Of a DNA stretch of 64,000 nt, positions 33,424 to 44,714 are shown in pieces; position 1 is the stretch's first letter; the number at the start of each line of letters is the position of its first letter. The stretch lies in contig NZ_LXVY01000009.1 of the NCBI RefSeq assembly GCF_001650735.1, positions 1-64,000 on the forward strand, read 5' to 3'. The translations under genes were made by a program, and so were the position numbers. The stretch comes from Sphingomonas sp. TDK1 (lineage in GTDB: Bacteria > Pseudomonadota > Alphaproteobacteria > Sphingomonadales > Sphingomonadaceae). The notes under the pieces were generated by a model. The model was not told the DNA's origin, did no database searches, and saw only the letters and a program-made list of their open reading frames with translations.

Positions 33424-34926
33424 TCAGCGAAGGAGGGCACGGGCGTCAGTCAGGAGCGCCGCGAGCGGGCGGGCTGCGTCGAGCACGGTCCATCCCTCGA
33501 CGCCGTCCGGGGTCTGGCCGGATTGCGCCGCGGCCACGGCACGACCTGCATCCGACGCATCGCCGATCCGGCCGTCGACGCGGGCCAGGCGGACGGTCTC
33601 CGGCGCCTCTAGCCAGATCCCGCGGAAGGGGACGCCGGCTCGCTCCGCCAGTACCGCCATAGCCCTGCGCTCGTCCTCCTTCGCGAAGACCGCATCGGCG
33701 ATCACGCTCCGCTCCTCGGCGAGCGCACCGGCCACGCCCTTGCCGAGTGCGTGGTAAACGGCCGCACTCGCCTCCGGGGTGTAGCTGGCGGGCGGAAGGC
33801 GGGTTTCGGGCTGGACGCCCGCCAGCCGTTTGCGGAGCACATCGCTGCGCAGGATGCGCGCGCCCGGCACGCCGCCGAGATCCCCTAGCGCGCGGGCCAG
33901 ACTCGACTTGCCCGTCCCGGACAAACCGCCGATCGCCAGCAGCACGGGACAGGACGGCATCAACACCGCCCCTGCGAGTGCCAGCAGGTTGCGCGCCTCA
34001 ACCGCCTGGCAGGGGGTCGCGGCGGCCACGTGCGCCCGAATCGCTGCCCGGATCGATACGAATAGCGGGATCAACGCCGCGCCCGTTTCGTCGGCAGGAG
34101 ACAGGTCCAGGTAGCGGTTGAACACCAGGTTCGCCTCGTGCCGCAGGTCGCGGCGCCACAGGTCGAACAGCAGGAAGGCGAGGTCGTAGAGCACATCGAT
34201 CGAGGCCAGCGCCTCATCGAATTCCAGGCAGTCGAACGGTACGGGCTCGCCGGCGATCAGAGCGATATTGGCGAGGTGGAGATCGCCGTGTCCAACGCGG
34301 ACGCGTGCCGCTTCGGCGCGCGCGTCCAGCAGCGGGGCGAAGCGGCGGATCAGGCTCCGCTGCCGCTCGATCAACGCCTGTGCCTGGCGAGTGTCGAGCA
34401 CCTCGGGACAGGCCGCGATGCTGGCCGCATTCCCTTCGACCACCCGCGCCAGGCGCTCGGCTCCGCGGCCGCCGGGCACGATCTGCGCGTGCTCGTGGAA
34501 GGAATGAAGCGTGTCGGCGAGCCGGGTCAGCAGCCGGTCGTCCAGCATTCCCGCATCGGCGAGGTGGGCGAGAAGCGCCCGATCCGGGAAGCGCTCCATC
34601 TCCAGAAGCCACTCGACCGCTGTGCCGGCGCCGTCCAGCGAGAGGGTTCCGTCCTCGTCGCGTCGGACACAGCGCAGGCCATGGTAGAGCCCGGGTGCAG
34701 TCCGCCGGTTGAGCTCCAATTCGCGTTGAACGGCGGCATGGCGACGGTCCGCCGTCGAAAAGTCGAGATAGCCGAACCGTATCGGACGCTTCAGCTTCCA
34801 GGCGCTCTTCCCGTGGAGCAGGATGGTGGCGGCGTGAGTGTCGATCCGTTCGAAATCTGCACCCGCCCGCGCGATCGCCTCCAGCAGATCGAGCGCACGG
34901 CCATAGGCATCGTCAGATGCGGGCAT
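33424..34926 (-). CDS. APH-like kinase fused to a P-loop ATPase (Rv2004c-like)
   Basis: A 500-residue two-domain protein. The N-terminal 320 residues have the aminoglycoside-phosphotransferase fold (VRVGHGDLHLANIAL and FDCLEFDEALASIDVLYDLAF). The C-terminal 170 residues are a P-loop kinase-like domain with Walker A GGLSGTGKSSLARAL. This architecture matches the hypoxia-induced mycobacterial protein Rv2004c; its substrate is unknown. The ATG at 34926 is taken; a GTG 12 bases upstream is possible. It is divergent from the N-ATPase operon across motif site 5. Confidence 0.85.
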   Translation of the reverse strand: MPASDDAYGRALDLLEAIARAGADFERIDTHAATILLHGKSAWKLKRPIRFGYLDFSTADRRHAAVQRELELNRRTAPGLYHGLRCVRRDEDGTLSLDGAGTAVEWLLEMERFPDRALLAHLADAGMLDDRLLTRLADTLHSFHEHAQIVPGGRGAERLARVVEGNAASIAACPEVLDTRQAQALIERQRSLIRRFAPLLDARAEAARVRVGHGDLHLANIALIAGEPVPFDCLEFDEALASIDVLYDLAFLLFDLWRRDLRHEANLVFNRYLDLSPADETGAALIPLFVSIRAAIRAHVAAATPCQAVEARNLLALAGAVLMPSCPVLLAIGGLSGTGKSSLARALGDLGGVPGARILRSDVLRKRLAGVQPETRLPPASYTPEASAAVYHALGKGVAGALAEERSVIADAVFAKEDERRAMAVLAERAGVPFRGIWLEAPETVRLARVDGRIGDASDAGRAVAAAQSGQTPDGVEGWTVLDAARPLAALLTDARALLR

Positions 34927-34992
34927 GGATGGCTTCACCCCCGGTCCGGATCGCCGACGCCCTTGGCGTAGCGATTCCTCGGGCCCGCGCCA

Positions 34993-35008
34993 TACGGGAT
35001 TTTCCGCA
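34993..35008 (-). promoter_or_regulatory. 16-bp island motif, site 5
   Basis: Minus-strand reading TGCGGAAAATCCCGTA fits TNCGKRNNNNCCCGKA. It lies in the divergent spacer between the APH/ATPase gene (about 74 bases from its ATG) and atpD (about 43 bases from its ATG). Confidence 0.55.
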
Positions 35009-35037
35009 TGGAAAGGGAACGGCGATGCTGGTCCTAA

Positions 35038-36859
<1,822 letters not shown>

Positions 36860-36863
<4 letters not shown>

Positions 36864-37141
36864 CCGGGAAGCTTCCACCGAGCGCGAAGAAGCTCGCCGA
36901 AGCCGTCGAGGTGCGGGCGGAACGCCGGCGCCGGGCACGGGGGCTGCCGTCGGTGGCACGCAACCTCGGCCAGATCGGGGTGCTCGGCTGGCAGGTGGTC
37001 GTGCCGGCGCTGGTCGGGATGGCGCTCGGGCGCTGGCTTGATGGCAGATTCGGAGGCGGGATCTTCTGGACCGCGCCGCTGATGCTGCTGGGGCTGGCGG
37101 CGGGCTGCTGGTCGGCGTGGCGGTGGGTGCGGCGGCAATGA
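36860..37141 (+). CDS. atpQ: N-ATPase accessory subunit AtpQ (AtpI/AtpZ-like)
   Basis: A 93-residue protein with two membrane helices (VLGWQVVVPALVGMALGRWL and FWTAPLMLLGLAAGCWSAW). Its GTG start overlaps the atpC stop. Position between atpC and atpR, and resemblance to AtpI/AtpZ, identify it as AtpQ, found only in N-ATPase operons; probably an assembly or Mg2+-related accessory. Confidence 0.88.
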
Positions 37142-37401
37142 TCGCGATCCCTCTCTTCCTCACGCTCGGCGTTGTGGCGGGCGCGGTGCATTTCGTGGCG
37201 CTCGCCCGCGACACCGACCTGCTGGTGCGGGGTGAATCGCCGACGTTGGCAATGGCGCTGCGCCTCGCGCGGATCGCGCTCATCGTCGTGGTACTGGTGC
37301 TGGCCACCAGGCAGGGCTGGCCGACGCTGCTCGCCGCGGCGCTCGGCTTCGCGGTCGCGCGCACGCTGGTGATCCGTCGCATCGGAGGGGTGGTCGGATG
37401 A
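37138..37401 (+). CDS. atpR: N-ATPase accessory subunit AtpR
   Basis: An 87-residue membrane protein with three predicted hydrophobic segments (IPLFLTLGVVAGAVHFVAL, LRLARIALIVVVLVLATR, PTLLAAALGFAVARTLV). AtpR is specific to N-ATPases and has been proposed to contact the c ring through buried arginines; several Arg lie in or near the segments here. Its ATG overlaps the atpQ stop. Confidence 0.87.
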   Translation: MIAIPLFLTLGVVAGAVHFVALARDTDLLVRGESPTLAMALRLARIALIVVVLVLATRQGWPTLLAAALGFAVARTLVIRRIGGVVG

Positions 37402-38087
37402 TCGCCTCGCCGCTTGAAAGCCATGTGTTGTTCTCGATCGGGCCTGTGCCGATCGCGCAGCCGGTCGTGACGACCTGGGCTATCATGGCAGTGCTGGCGC
37501 TCGGTTTCTGGGGCGTCACTCGGCAGCCGTCGCTGCACCCCTCCCGCGCGCAGGCGGCGCTGGAACTGGTCGTCGATACGATCCGCCTCCAGATCCAGGA
37601 AACGATGGAGGTGCCGCCGGCGCGCTATCTGCCGCTCATCGGGACATTGTTCCTGTTCGTGCTGGTGGCCAACTGGTCCTCGCTGATCCCGGGCGTGGAG
37701 CCGCCCACGGCCGCACTGGAGACCGATGCAGCCCTTGCGCTGATCGTGTTCGGCGCAACGATCTGGTTCGGCGTGCGCGAGCTGGGGGCGGCCGGCTATC
37801 TGCGCAGCTTCGCGCGGCCCTCGATCCTGCTCGCGCCGCTCAACCTCATCGAGCTGTTCACGCGCAGCTTCTCGCTGATGATCCGCCTTTTCGGCAACGT
37901 GATGAGCGGCGTGTTCATGATTGGCGTCGTGCTCAGCCTCGCCGGGCTGCTCGTGCCGATCCCGCTGATGGCGCTCGAACTGCTAACAGGCGCCGTCCAG
38001 GCCTACATCTTCGGCGCGCTCGCGATGGTGTTCATCGGGGGTGCCCTCTCCGAAGCCCACGAACCCAGCCGAGAGGCCACGACATGA
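37398..38087 (+). CDS. atpB: N-ATPase subunit a
   Basis: A 229-residue subunit a with at least five membrane segments. The essential arginine of the ion half-channels is visible in SLMIRLFGNVMSG. The C-terminal helix LTGAVQAYIFGALAMVFIGGAL is typical. Start and stop overlap the neighbouring genes (ATGA). Confidence 0.93.
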   Translation: MIASPLESHVLFSIGPVPIAQPVVTTWAIMAVLALGFWGVTRQPSLHPSRAQAALELVVDTIRLQIQETMEVPPARYLPLIGTLFLFVLVANWSSLIPGVEPPTAALETDAALALIVFGATIWFGVRELGAAGYLRSFARPSILLAPLNLIELFTRSFSLMIRLFGNVMSGVFMIGVVLSLAGLLVPIPLMALELLTGAVQAYIFGALAMVFIGGALSEAHEPSREATT

Positions 38088-38326
38088 ACTGGATACAGCT
38101 CGCCAGCATTCTCGGCGCCGCGCTCGCGGTCGCGTTCGGGGCAATTGGGCCGGCACTGGCGCAGGGGCGCGCCGTGGCCGCGGCGATGGACGCGATCGCG
38201 CGCCAGCCGGAAGCGGCGAATACCGTGTCGCGGACGCTGTTCGTTGGCCTCGCGATGATCGAGACGATGGCGATCTACTGTCTCGTCATCGCGCTGCTGC
38301 TCCTTTTCGCCAACCCGTTCGCCTGA
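38084..38326 (+). CDS. atpE: N-ATPase subunit c
   Basis: An 80-residue hairpin protein, two membrane helices joined by the polar loop ARQPEA. Ion-site residues by alignment with the Ilyobacter Na+ c subunit: Gln27 (P-x3-Q in GPALAQG), Glu60, Thr61 and Tyr65 in IETMAIYCLV; the position equivalent to Thr67 of Ilyobacter is Met62. The Gln/Glu/hydroxyl set favours Na+ binding, but the Met change weakens certainty. Its ATG overlaps the atpB stop. Confidence 0.93.
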   Translation: MNWIQLASILGAALAVAFGAIGPALAQGRAVAAAMDAIARQPEAANTVSRTLFVGLAMIETMAIYCLVIALLLLFANPFA

Positions 38327-38330
38327 CGCG

Positions 38331-39077
38331 ATGCGCATCGACGGGTGGACGCTGGCGCTTCAGGCGATCAACGTCCTCATCCTCGTTTGGCTGCTCAAGC
38401 GCTTCCTGTTCCGGCCGGTGACGGATGCGATCGCAGCCCGGCAGGCGGCGGCGGAAGCGCTGCTGGCCGACGCTGCCCAGGCAAAGGCGGCGGCGGAAGC
38501 GCAGCAGGCGGCACTCTTCGCCCGCGACGAGGCTTTCGCGCAAGAAGCCGAGCGACTGCGGGCCGAGGTTCGCGCCGGCGCGGAGGCCGACCGGGTCCGC
38601 CTGGTCGACAAGGCACGCGAAGAGGCGGCAGCATTGGCCGTGCAGGCCGAGGCGGCCGCCAAAGCGGAACGGGCGCGGCAGCAGCGGGTGCTGGAAGATG
38701 AGGCGGCCGTTCTGGCGGCGGCGATGGCGGGCAAGCTGCTCGGGCGGCTGCCCGCCGACAGCACGACGCGACCGATGTTCGATACGCTGCTCGACCGGCT
38801 CCGGTCCCTGCCGGAGGAGGATCGTCGCAAGCTCGCTCAGGGTGAGCTGCAAGCCGTCACCCCGCAGCCGCTGAGCGAAGAGGACCAGGCGCGATATGTG
38901 GCGTCGCTCGCCGAGACATTGCCGGAACTTCGCCTCGATGGTTTCCGCGTGGAACCGGACTTGATCGCCGGATTCGAGCTTCGCGGCGGGCATGCTCTGG
39001 TCCGCAACAGCTGGCGGGCGGACCTGGACGATCTCCTCGGCCATGTGCGGCAGGAGGCCGATCATGCCGGCGGCTGA
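38331..39077 (+). CDS. atpF: N-ATPase subunit b with delta-like C-terminus
   Basis: A 248-residue subunit, much longer than the usual 155-180. An N-terminal membrane helix ([20 protein letters not shown]) is followed by a long Ala/Glu-rich coiled coil to about residue 135. The last 110 residues (including [21 protein letters not shown] and [17 protein letters not shown]) look like the C-terminal part of delta/OSCP. N-ATPase operons have no separate delta gene, so this fused end probably takes that role. Confidence 0.9.
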   Translation: MRIDGWTLALQAINVLILVWLLKRFLFRPVTDAIAARQAAAEALLADAAQAKAAAEAQQAALFARDEAFAQEAERLRAEVRAGAEADRVRLVDKAREEAAALAVQAEAAAKAERARQQRVLEDEAAVLAAAMAGKLLGRLPADSTTRPMFDTLLDRLRSLPEEDRRKLAQGELQAVTPQPLSEEDQARYVASLAETLPELRLDGFRVEPDLIAGFELRGGHALVRNSWRADLDDLLGHVRQEADHAGG

Positions 39078-40578
39078 GGACTGGCTGGCGCGGGCCGGCG
39101 CGGCGGTGGCGGCAACGGCGATCGGTGCGAGCGTGCATCAGGTCGGTCGCGTCGAATCGATCGGTGACGGCGTGGCGCTCGTCTCGGGTCTCGCCGACGC
39201 GCGGCTGGAAGAGCTGCTGCATTTCGCGGGCGGACAGGCCGGGTTCGTTCAGACGCTCGATCACGACGCGATCGGCTGCGTGCTCCTCGACGATGCGGAC
39301 GGCGTGAAGGCGGGCGACCTCGTCACCGGCACGCGCGAGGTGGTCCGCGTGCCCGTGGGCGAGGCGCTGCTCGGCCGCGTCATCGATCCGCTCGGCCGCC
39401 CGCTGGACGGCGGTGCGGCGATCCGGCCCGCGCGCTTCGACCCCGTCGAGCGCCCGGCGCCGGCGATCATCGACCGCGATCTGGTCACCCAGCCGGTCCA
39501 GACCGGCATCCTTGTCGTCGATGCGATGTTCGCGCTCGGACGCGGCCAGCGCGAGCTGATCCTCGGCGACCGCGCGACCGGCAAGACCGCGCTCGCCGTC
39601 GACACGATCATCAACCAGCGATCGAGCGACATGGTCTGTGTCTATGTCGCGATCGGGCAGAAGTCGTCGAGCGTGGCGCGGGTGATCGATCAGGTCCGCC
39701 GCCATGGCGCCCCGGAGCGGTGCATCTTCGTCGTCGCCAGTCCCGCCGCCGCCCCGGGCCTGCAGTGGGTCGCGCCATTCGCCGCTTTCACCATCGCCGA
39801 ATATTTCCGCGACCGTGGCGGCCATGCGCTGGTGGTTCTCGACGATCTTACCAAGCATGCCGCCACCCACCGCGAGATCGCGCTGCTCACCGGCCAGCCT
39901 CCGGGCCGCGAGGCCTATCCGGGCGATGTCTTCTACCTCCATTCGCGGCTGCTGGAGCGCGCGGCCAAGCTCTCGCCGGAAAGGGGCGGCGGGTCGCTCA
40001 CCGCGCTGCCGGTCGCCGAGACCGACGCGGGCAATCTCAGCGCCTACATCCCGACCAACCTGATCTCGATCACCGACGGGCAGATCGTGCTCGACGCCAG
40101 GCTGTTCGCCGAGGGGCAGAAGCCTGCGGTCGATGCCGGCACCAGCGTCAGCAGAGTCGGCGGCAAGACGCAGGCGCGTGAGCTTCGCGACGCGACGGGG
40201 ACGATCCGGCTCGATTATGCGCAATTCCTGGAGCTCGAGATGTTCACCCGCTTCGGGGAACAGCCGGAGCCGCGCGTCAAGGCTCAGATCGAGCGTGGTC
40301 GCCGGCTGCGCGCGCTGCTCGGGCAGCCGCAGTTCCAGCCACTTCGCGTGGCGGATCAGGTGGCGCTCGCGCTCGCCTTGAACGCTGGAGTGTTTGACGC
40401 CGCGCCCGTGGCCGAGATCGGCGAGGTCCGCGCTGCCCTGCCGGCCTGGCTCGATGCCCAGGCCGCCGGCCTCGTGCGGCAGGTGGAAGCGGGCGGGCGG
40501 CTCGACGAGGCGCAACGCGCGGAGCTGGTCGCGACGGTCGGCCGCCTTCCCCGCAATGCGACGGGAGCGGCTGCATGA
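39064..40578 (+). CDS. atpA: N-ATPase subunit alpha
   Basis: A 504-residue alpha subunit with the non-catalytic nucleotide site GDRATGKT at about 168-175, [12 protein letters not shown], and [19 protein letters not shown]. The ATG at 39064 lies inside the end of atpF (14-base overlap). The longer upstream frame is out of register with known alpha N-termini. Confidence 0.95.
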   Translation: MPAAEDWLARAGAAVAATAIGASVHQVGRVESIGDGVALVSGLADARLEELLHFAGGQAGFVQTLDHDAIGCVLLDDADGVKAGDLVTGTREVVRVPVGEALLGRVIDPLGRPLDGGAAIRPARFDPVERPAPAIIDRDLVTQPVQTGILVVDAMFALGRGQRELILGDRATGKTALAVDTIINQRSSDMVCVYVAIGQKSSSVARVIDQVRRHGAPERCIFVVASPAAAPGLQWVAPFAAFTIAEYFRDRGGHALVVLDDLTKHAATHREIALLTGQPPGREAYPGDVFYLHSRLLERAAKLSPERGGGSLTALPVAETDAGNLSAYIPTNLISITDGQIVLDARLFAEGQKPAVDAGTSVSRVGGKTQARELRDATGTIRLDYAQFLELEMFTRFGEQPEPRVKAQIERGRRLRALLGQPQFQPLRVADQVALALALNAGVFDAAPVAEIGEVRAALPAWLDAQAAGLVRQVEAGGRLDEAQRAELVATVGRLPRNATGAAA

Positions 40579-41495
40579 GCGAACGGCTGGCGGAGATCGG
40601 CCAGCGTATCGCTGCCATCGGCCAGCTCGGCGCAGTGGTGAACGCGATGCGCGGGATCGCGGCGGCGCGTGCGCGACAGGGCCGTGCGCTGCTCCCGGCG
40701 ATCCAAGCCTATGCCGAGACGACGGCGCGTGCGATCCGAGAGGCGCAGCGGCTTGCGGGGGGTGCCGCGATGGCGGATCTCAGGACGGCGGGCAGGCGCG
40801 GCCTGATCGTGTTCGGGGCCGAGCAGGGCTTCGCCGGCGCGTTCGTCGAGCAGGCGCTCGATGCGGCCGCGCCCGAACTGGACGGCGCCGACCTCTTCCT
40901 GCTGGGGACACGTGCGGCGATACTGGCCGGGGAGCATGGCTATGCCGTCGCCTGGACGGCACCGATGCCGAGCCGGGCCGAGGCGCTGCCGGCCACCGCC
41001 ATCCTGATCGCCGCTGCGATCGAGGATTATCTGGACCGGACCGGGGCCGTGCCGATCGGCATGATCTACCCGATCTCCACGGCCGAACGGGGCACGACGA
41101 TGACGCGGCGCGGCCTGCTTCCGCTCGATCTCGCCGCCACGCTGCCGCAAGCGCCTGCCGAGCCGCCGCTCATCAACTTGTCCGTCGGCCAGTTGCTCGC
41201 GCAGTTCGGGGAAGAGCATGTCTTCGCCCAGCTCTGCGAAGCCGCCGCGGAGGCGTTCACCGCGGAGAACGAGGCGCGGCTGCAAGCCATGGCGGCGGCG
41301 GAGGCGAACGTCGAATCCCGCCTCGCCGCGCTCCAGGCGGAGGAACGCCAGACCCGGCAGGAGGAGATCACCGCCGAGATCGTCGAACTCGCGGCCGGTG
41401 CGCGCTCCCGAGCCCGATCGGCGCGCACCCATCCCGATGCGGCAGCCTCGACACCCGCCGCCCCGCAGCAAGAGGAGAAGATAACATGCCCATGA
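40575..41495 (+). CDS. atpG: N-ATPase subunit gamma
   Basis: A 306-residue gamma subunit: N-terminal helix [21 protein letters not shown] with [12 protein letters not shown], and a C-terminal helix before a variable tail. The tail after about residue 275 is Arg/Ala/Pro-rich and ends in QQEEKITCP. It would form the central rotor stalk. Its start overlaps atpA (ATGA) and its end overlaps adhP by ten bases. Confidence 0.92.
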   Translation: MSERLAEIGQRIAAIGQLGAVVNAMRGIAAARARQGRALLPAIQAYAETTARAIREAQRLAGGAAMADLRTAGRRGLIVFGAEQGFAGAFVEQALDAAAPELDGADLFLLGTRAAILAGEHGYAVAWTAPMPSRAEALPATAILIAAAIEDYLDRTGAVPIGMIYPISTAERGTTMTRRGLLPLDLAATLPQAPAEPPLINLSVGQLLAQFGEEHVFAQLCEAAAEAFTAENEARLQAMAAAEANVESRLAALQAEERQTRQEEITAEIVELAAGARSRARSARTHPDAAASTPAAPQQEEKITCP

Positions 41496-42508
41496 TGAAG
41501 GCGGCCGTGGCCCACGGCTTCCGCCAGCCGCTCAGCATCGACGAACTTCCGATCCCGGATCCCGGCCCCGGCGAGGTGCTGGTCAAGATCGCGGCGACGG
41601 GCGTCTGCCATACCGATCTCCACGCGGTTGACGGGGACTGGCCGGTCAAGCCGATCATGCCGCTGATCCCGGGCCACGAAGGCGTCGGGCATGTCGCGGC
41701 GCTCGGTGCGGGCATCGTCGGCCTGAAGGAAGGCGATGCCGTCGGCATACCGTGGCTGCACGACGCTTGCGGGGCCTGCGAATATTGCCAGACCGGCTGG
41801 GAGACGCTGTGCGAGCGGCAGAACAACAGCGGCTATTCGGTCAACGGCACCTATGCGGAATATGCGATCGCCAGCGCACCCTATGTCGGCCACCTGCCGC
41901 CGAACCCCGACTTCCCCGCACTGGCGCCGATCCTGTGCGCCGGCGTCACCACCTACAAGGGCCTGAAGGAAACCGAAGCGAAGCCGGGCGAATGGGTCGT
42001 CATCTCCGGCATCGGCGGACTTGGTCACGTCGCCATCCAGTACGCCAAGGCGATGGGGCTGCACGTCGCCGCGCTCGACGTCGCGCAGGACAAGCTGGAC
42101 CTCGCGACCGAGCTCGGCGCCGATCTCGTCGCCAGTTGTGCGACCGAAGACGCGGTCGCCAAGGTCGTCGCGGCAACCGGCGGTGGCGCCCATGGCGTGC
42201 TCGTCACCGCGGTGTCGCGCGCCGCCTTCGCGCAGGCCATCGGCTGTGCTCGCCGCCGCGGCACCGTCGCACTGGTCGGCCTTCCACCGGGCGACTTCCC
42301 GACGCCGATCTTCGACGTGGTGCTGAAGCGCATCACCGTCCGCGGATCGATCGTCGGCACGCGCCGGGATCTCGCCGAGGCGCTGGCGTTCGCTGCCGAA
42401 GGCAAGGTGCGGACCACCGTCGCGGTGGAGCCGCTCTCCGCGGTCAACGAGGTGCTGGACCGGCTCCGCGCAGGCAAGGTCGAGGGCCGGATCGTCCTGG
42501 AGCCCTGA
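41486..42508 (+). CDS. adhP: Zinc-dependent alcohol dehydrogenase AdhP-type
   Basis: A 340-residue enzyme of the AdhP class: catalytic zinc site GVCHTDLH and GHEGVGHV, structural zinc cysteines in [15 protein letters not shown], and the NAD(H) loop [13 protein letters not shown]. It would reduce acetaldehyde to ethanol or the reverse. AGAGGAG precedes the ATG inside the end of atpG, so it is cotranscribed with the N-ATPase, tying NADH disposal to the ATP-driven pump. Confidence 0.94.
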   Translation: MPMMKAAVAHGFRQPLSIDELPIPDPGPGEVLVKIAATGVCHTDLHAVDGDWPVKPIMPLIPGHEGVGHVAALGAGIVGLKEGDAVGIPWLHDACGACEYCQTGWETLCERQNNSGYSVNGTYAEYAIASAPYVGHLPPNPDFPALAPILCAGVTTYKGLKETEAKPGEWVVISGIGGLGHVAIQYAKAMGLHVAALDVAQDKLDLATELGADLVASCATEDAVAKVVAATGGGAHGVLVTAVSRAAFAQAIGCARRRGTVALVGLPPGDFPTPIFDVVLKRITVRGSIVGTRRDLAEALAFAAEGKVRTTVAVEPLSAVNEVLDRLRAGKVEGRIVLEP

Positions 42509-42566
42509 ACGGCTATCGGCTGAAAGGGAGCTCCGACGGGACGAACAACACAGGTGGAGTAACCAG

Positions 42567-42944
42567 ATGTTCGAATTCATCGACAGCGCCGACGACGTGA
42601 TCGCCCTGAGCATCTCGGGTAAGATCACGACGGCGGAACTTGACGCGATCATGGACCGCCTGGAGCCGGCCCTCGCGAAGAACGAGAAGACGCATGTCTT
42701 CGTCGAAACACGGACGATCGACGGGATCGAGGTGTCGGGCCTGCCTTCCTATCTTGCCCGCGCCGTGCCGATCCTCACCCGGCTGCCGCGCTTCGGCCGC
42801 GTGGCGATCGTCGCCGACCAGACCTGGGTTCGGATAGCGGCGCGCGTCGAGAGCTTGCTGCTTCCCTTCATCAGCTACCGGACCTTCACGCCCGACCAGC
42901 GCGACGAGGCGCTGGCTTGGGTGCGCGGCACGACCGCGTCGTGA
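42567..42944 (+). CDS. SpoIIAA-like (STAS-fold) protein
   Basis: A 125-residue protein matching the SpoIIAA-like family: MFEFIDSADDVIALSISGKIT, then THVFVETRTIDGIEV and VRIAARVESLLLPFISYRTF. These small soluble proteins resemble STAS domains and bind lipids or partners; roles are unclear. GTGGAG precedes the ATG. It follows adhP by 58 bases and may be the last gene of the N-ATPase transcript. Confidence 0.82.
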   Translation: MFEFIDSADDVIALSISGKITTAELDAIMDRLEPALAKNEKTHVFVETRTIDGIEVSGLPSYLARAVPILTRLPRFGRVAIVADQTWVRIAARVESLLLPFISYRTFTPDQRDEALAWVRGTTAS

Positions 42945-42949
42945 AGCCG

Positions 42950-43932
42950 GCTCGTGCCTTGGTCGATCCGTTTCGCTCGGGTATCTCCTCATCGAACATG
43001 CGTTCCTGGCGCGGCGCTGTTCAATCCCAGTATAGCGCGGCACCCCGACCAGACGGCGTCGGCGCGGGCGAGCTTCGCGTGCTGATGTCCCTGCGCGCGG
43101 TGGGAGAGGGACATATCTCGTCTACCATCTTCCGCGTCGGCATGGTGGGCGCGGCCGGCCACGTGACGATCGCCGAGCCCGGCCGCATGGTGATCTCCCC
43201 TACCGTCGAACGGATACCGGGCGGCGCGCCTGACGATCCGGGCGCGCCCCTCAGCTGCGGGCCGGACGGCCACCTGTCCTCGCTCGTGCTGTTTCCAGTC
43301 GCCTACCGCCATCGCCATGGCCCTGAGGACCCGCGCCTGACGCGCTTCGTCGAGGAGGGCGGGCACGCCGTCTATCTCGGCGCCTATACCGGTGTCGGCC
43401 GGGAGCTGCTGCGTACCACGCACTTCGACAGCTTTGACCTCGTGGGCTTGCAAGGCCGCTATGCGCCGACCAAGGGGATGGCGTTGTTTCCGCGCCGGAT
43501 CGGGGGTTGGTTCGCGATGCTGGGGCGGCAGAACCATGAAAATATCTGGCTGCTCACCTCCAACGACTTGTATCGCTGGGAAGCAGGTGCGGCGGTCGCG
43601 CCGCGCTGGCCGTACGAGTTCATCCAGATCGGCAATTGCGGCCCGCCCATCGAGCTGGACCAGGGATCGCTGGTCATTACACACGGCGTCGGTGCGATCC
43701 GCAGCTACCGCCTGGGCGCGTGCCTGCTTGACAAGCGCGACCCCACGAGACTGCTCGCCCGCAACCGTGAACTGATCCTAGTGCCGACGGACGCGGCTAT
43801 GTGCCCAACGCCGTCTATAGCTGCGAAGGGCTGGTCCACGGAAATTGGCTGGTTCTGGCCTATGGCGTCGCCGACAGCTATGCCGCGGTCGTACCGATCG
43901 CGGTGCGTGATCTGCTCTCGAGAATGGAATAA
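42950..43932 (+). pseudogene. Decayed GH130 glycoside phosphorylase/hydrolase gene
   Basis: The reading frame changes several times while family-like sequence continues. YLLIEHAFLA is read from 42982, ALFNPSIARHPDQ from 43014 in another frame, then LRVLMSLRAVGEGHISS, DPRLTRFVEEGGHAVYLGAYTG and IELDQGSLVITHGVG in a third. Near 43774 the frame shifts again to DPSADGRGYVPNAVYSC and runs to TAA at 43930-43932. The N-terminal 80-100 residues are absent. GH130 enzymes act on beta-mannosides. Multiple frameshifts make a single sequencing error unlikely. Confidence 0.75.
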
Positions 43933-43961
43933 GGTCGTGGAGCATATTGCGGAGGGTCGTG

Positions 43962-44714
43962 GTGGCGGCGCGAACGCCTGATCCTCGAGTGGCGCATGAG
44001 CCGGAGAACGTTCGCTCTCGGTTGGCGAACCCGCCGGCGGAGAGCATCCTCGGCGACCTGATGCTGGGCGGCGTCGACGGCGTGGTTACCACCTTTGCAG
44101 TGATCGCCGGAAGCGCGGGAGGTCGGCTGCCGGCCGCGACAATCATCGTCCTCGGCGTCGCCAACCTGCTCGCGGACGGGTTCAGCATGGCGGCAAGCAG
44201 CTATCTGGGCACGCGCAGTCGCCAACAGGCGATCGAGCGGGCGCGGCTCGACGAGGCCCGCCAGATCGACGCCTTTCCCGAAGGGGAGCGCCGCGAGGTA
44301 CGGGAGATCTTCGCGCATAAGGGGCTGAGTGGGGACTTGCTGGACGACGTCGTGGCCCGCATCACGGCCGATCGGCACGTCTGGATCGACACCATGATGT
44401 CGGAGGAGCTGCGGCTCAACGATGCCGTGGTGCGTCCTCTCCGCGCCGCGACGGCAACGCTCGGCGCGTTCGTGCTTTGCGGGCTGATGCCCTTGCTGCC
44501 CTTCCTTCTCGGCGGCAAGGCCTACCCGCTCGGGGTCAGTGCGGCGCTGGCCTTGGCGTCTTTCTTCGCGCTCGGGGCGGGGAAGGGACTGGCGTTGAGC
44601 CAGAACTGGTTCTGGTCGGCAGCGATCACCGCCCTGATCGGCGGCTCAGCCGCAACGCTGGCCTATGCGGTGGGCGTTATGCTGCGTGGCATGAGTGTGG
44701 TCGGCGGAGTGTGA
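43962..44714 (+). CDS. VIT1/CCC1-family iron/manganese transporter
   Basis: A 250-residue membrane protein: ESILGDLMLGGVDGVVTTFAV at the first helix, LLADGFSMAASSYLGTRSRQQ at the end of the second, a charged cytoplasmic domain, then three C-terminal helices. This is the VIT1/CCC1 pattern, which moves Fe2+ or Mn2+. Starts at 43947 (TTG), 43959 and 43962 (GTG) are possible; I chose the GTG at 43962 because GGAGGG ends five bases before it. Confidence 0.85.
   Translation: MAARTPDPRVAHEPENVRSRLANPPAESILGDLMLGGVDGVVTTFAVIAGSAGGRLPAATIIVLGVANLLADGFSMAASSYLGTRSRQQAIERARLDEARQIDAFPEGERREVREIFAHKGLSGDLLDDVVARITADRHVWIDTMMSEELRLNDAVVRPLRAATATLGAFVLCGLMPLLPFLLGGKAYPLGVSAALALASFFALGAGKGLALSQNWFWSAAITALIGGSAATLAYAVGVMLRGMSVVGGV

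Noticed and set aside
38857..40515. 552-codon minus-strand frame opposite atpA
   Set aside because: Antisense shadow of a conserved alpha subunit gene.
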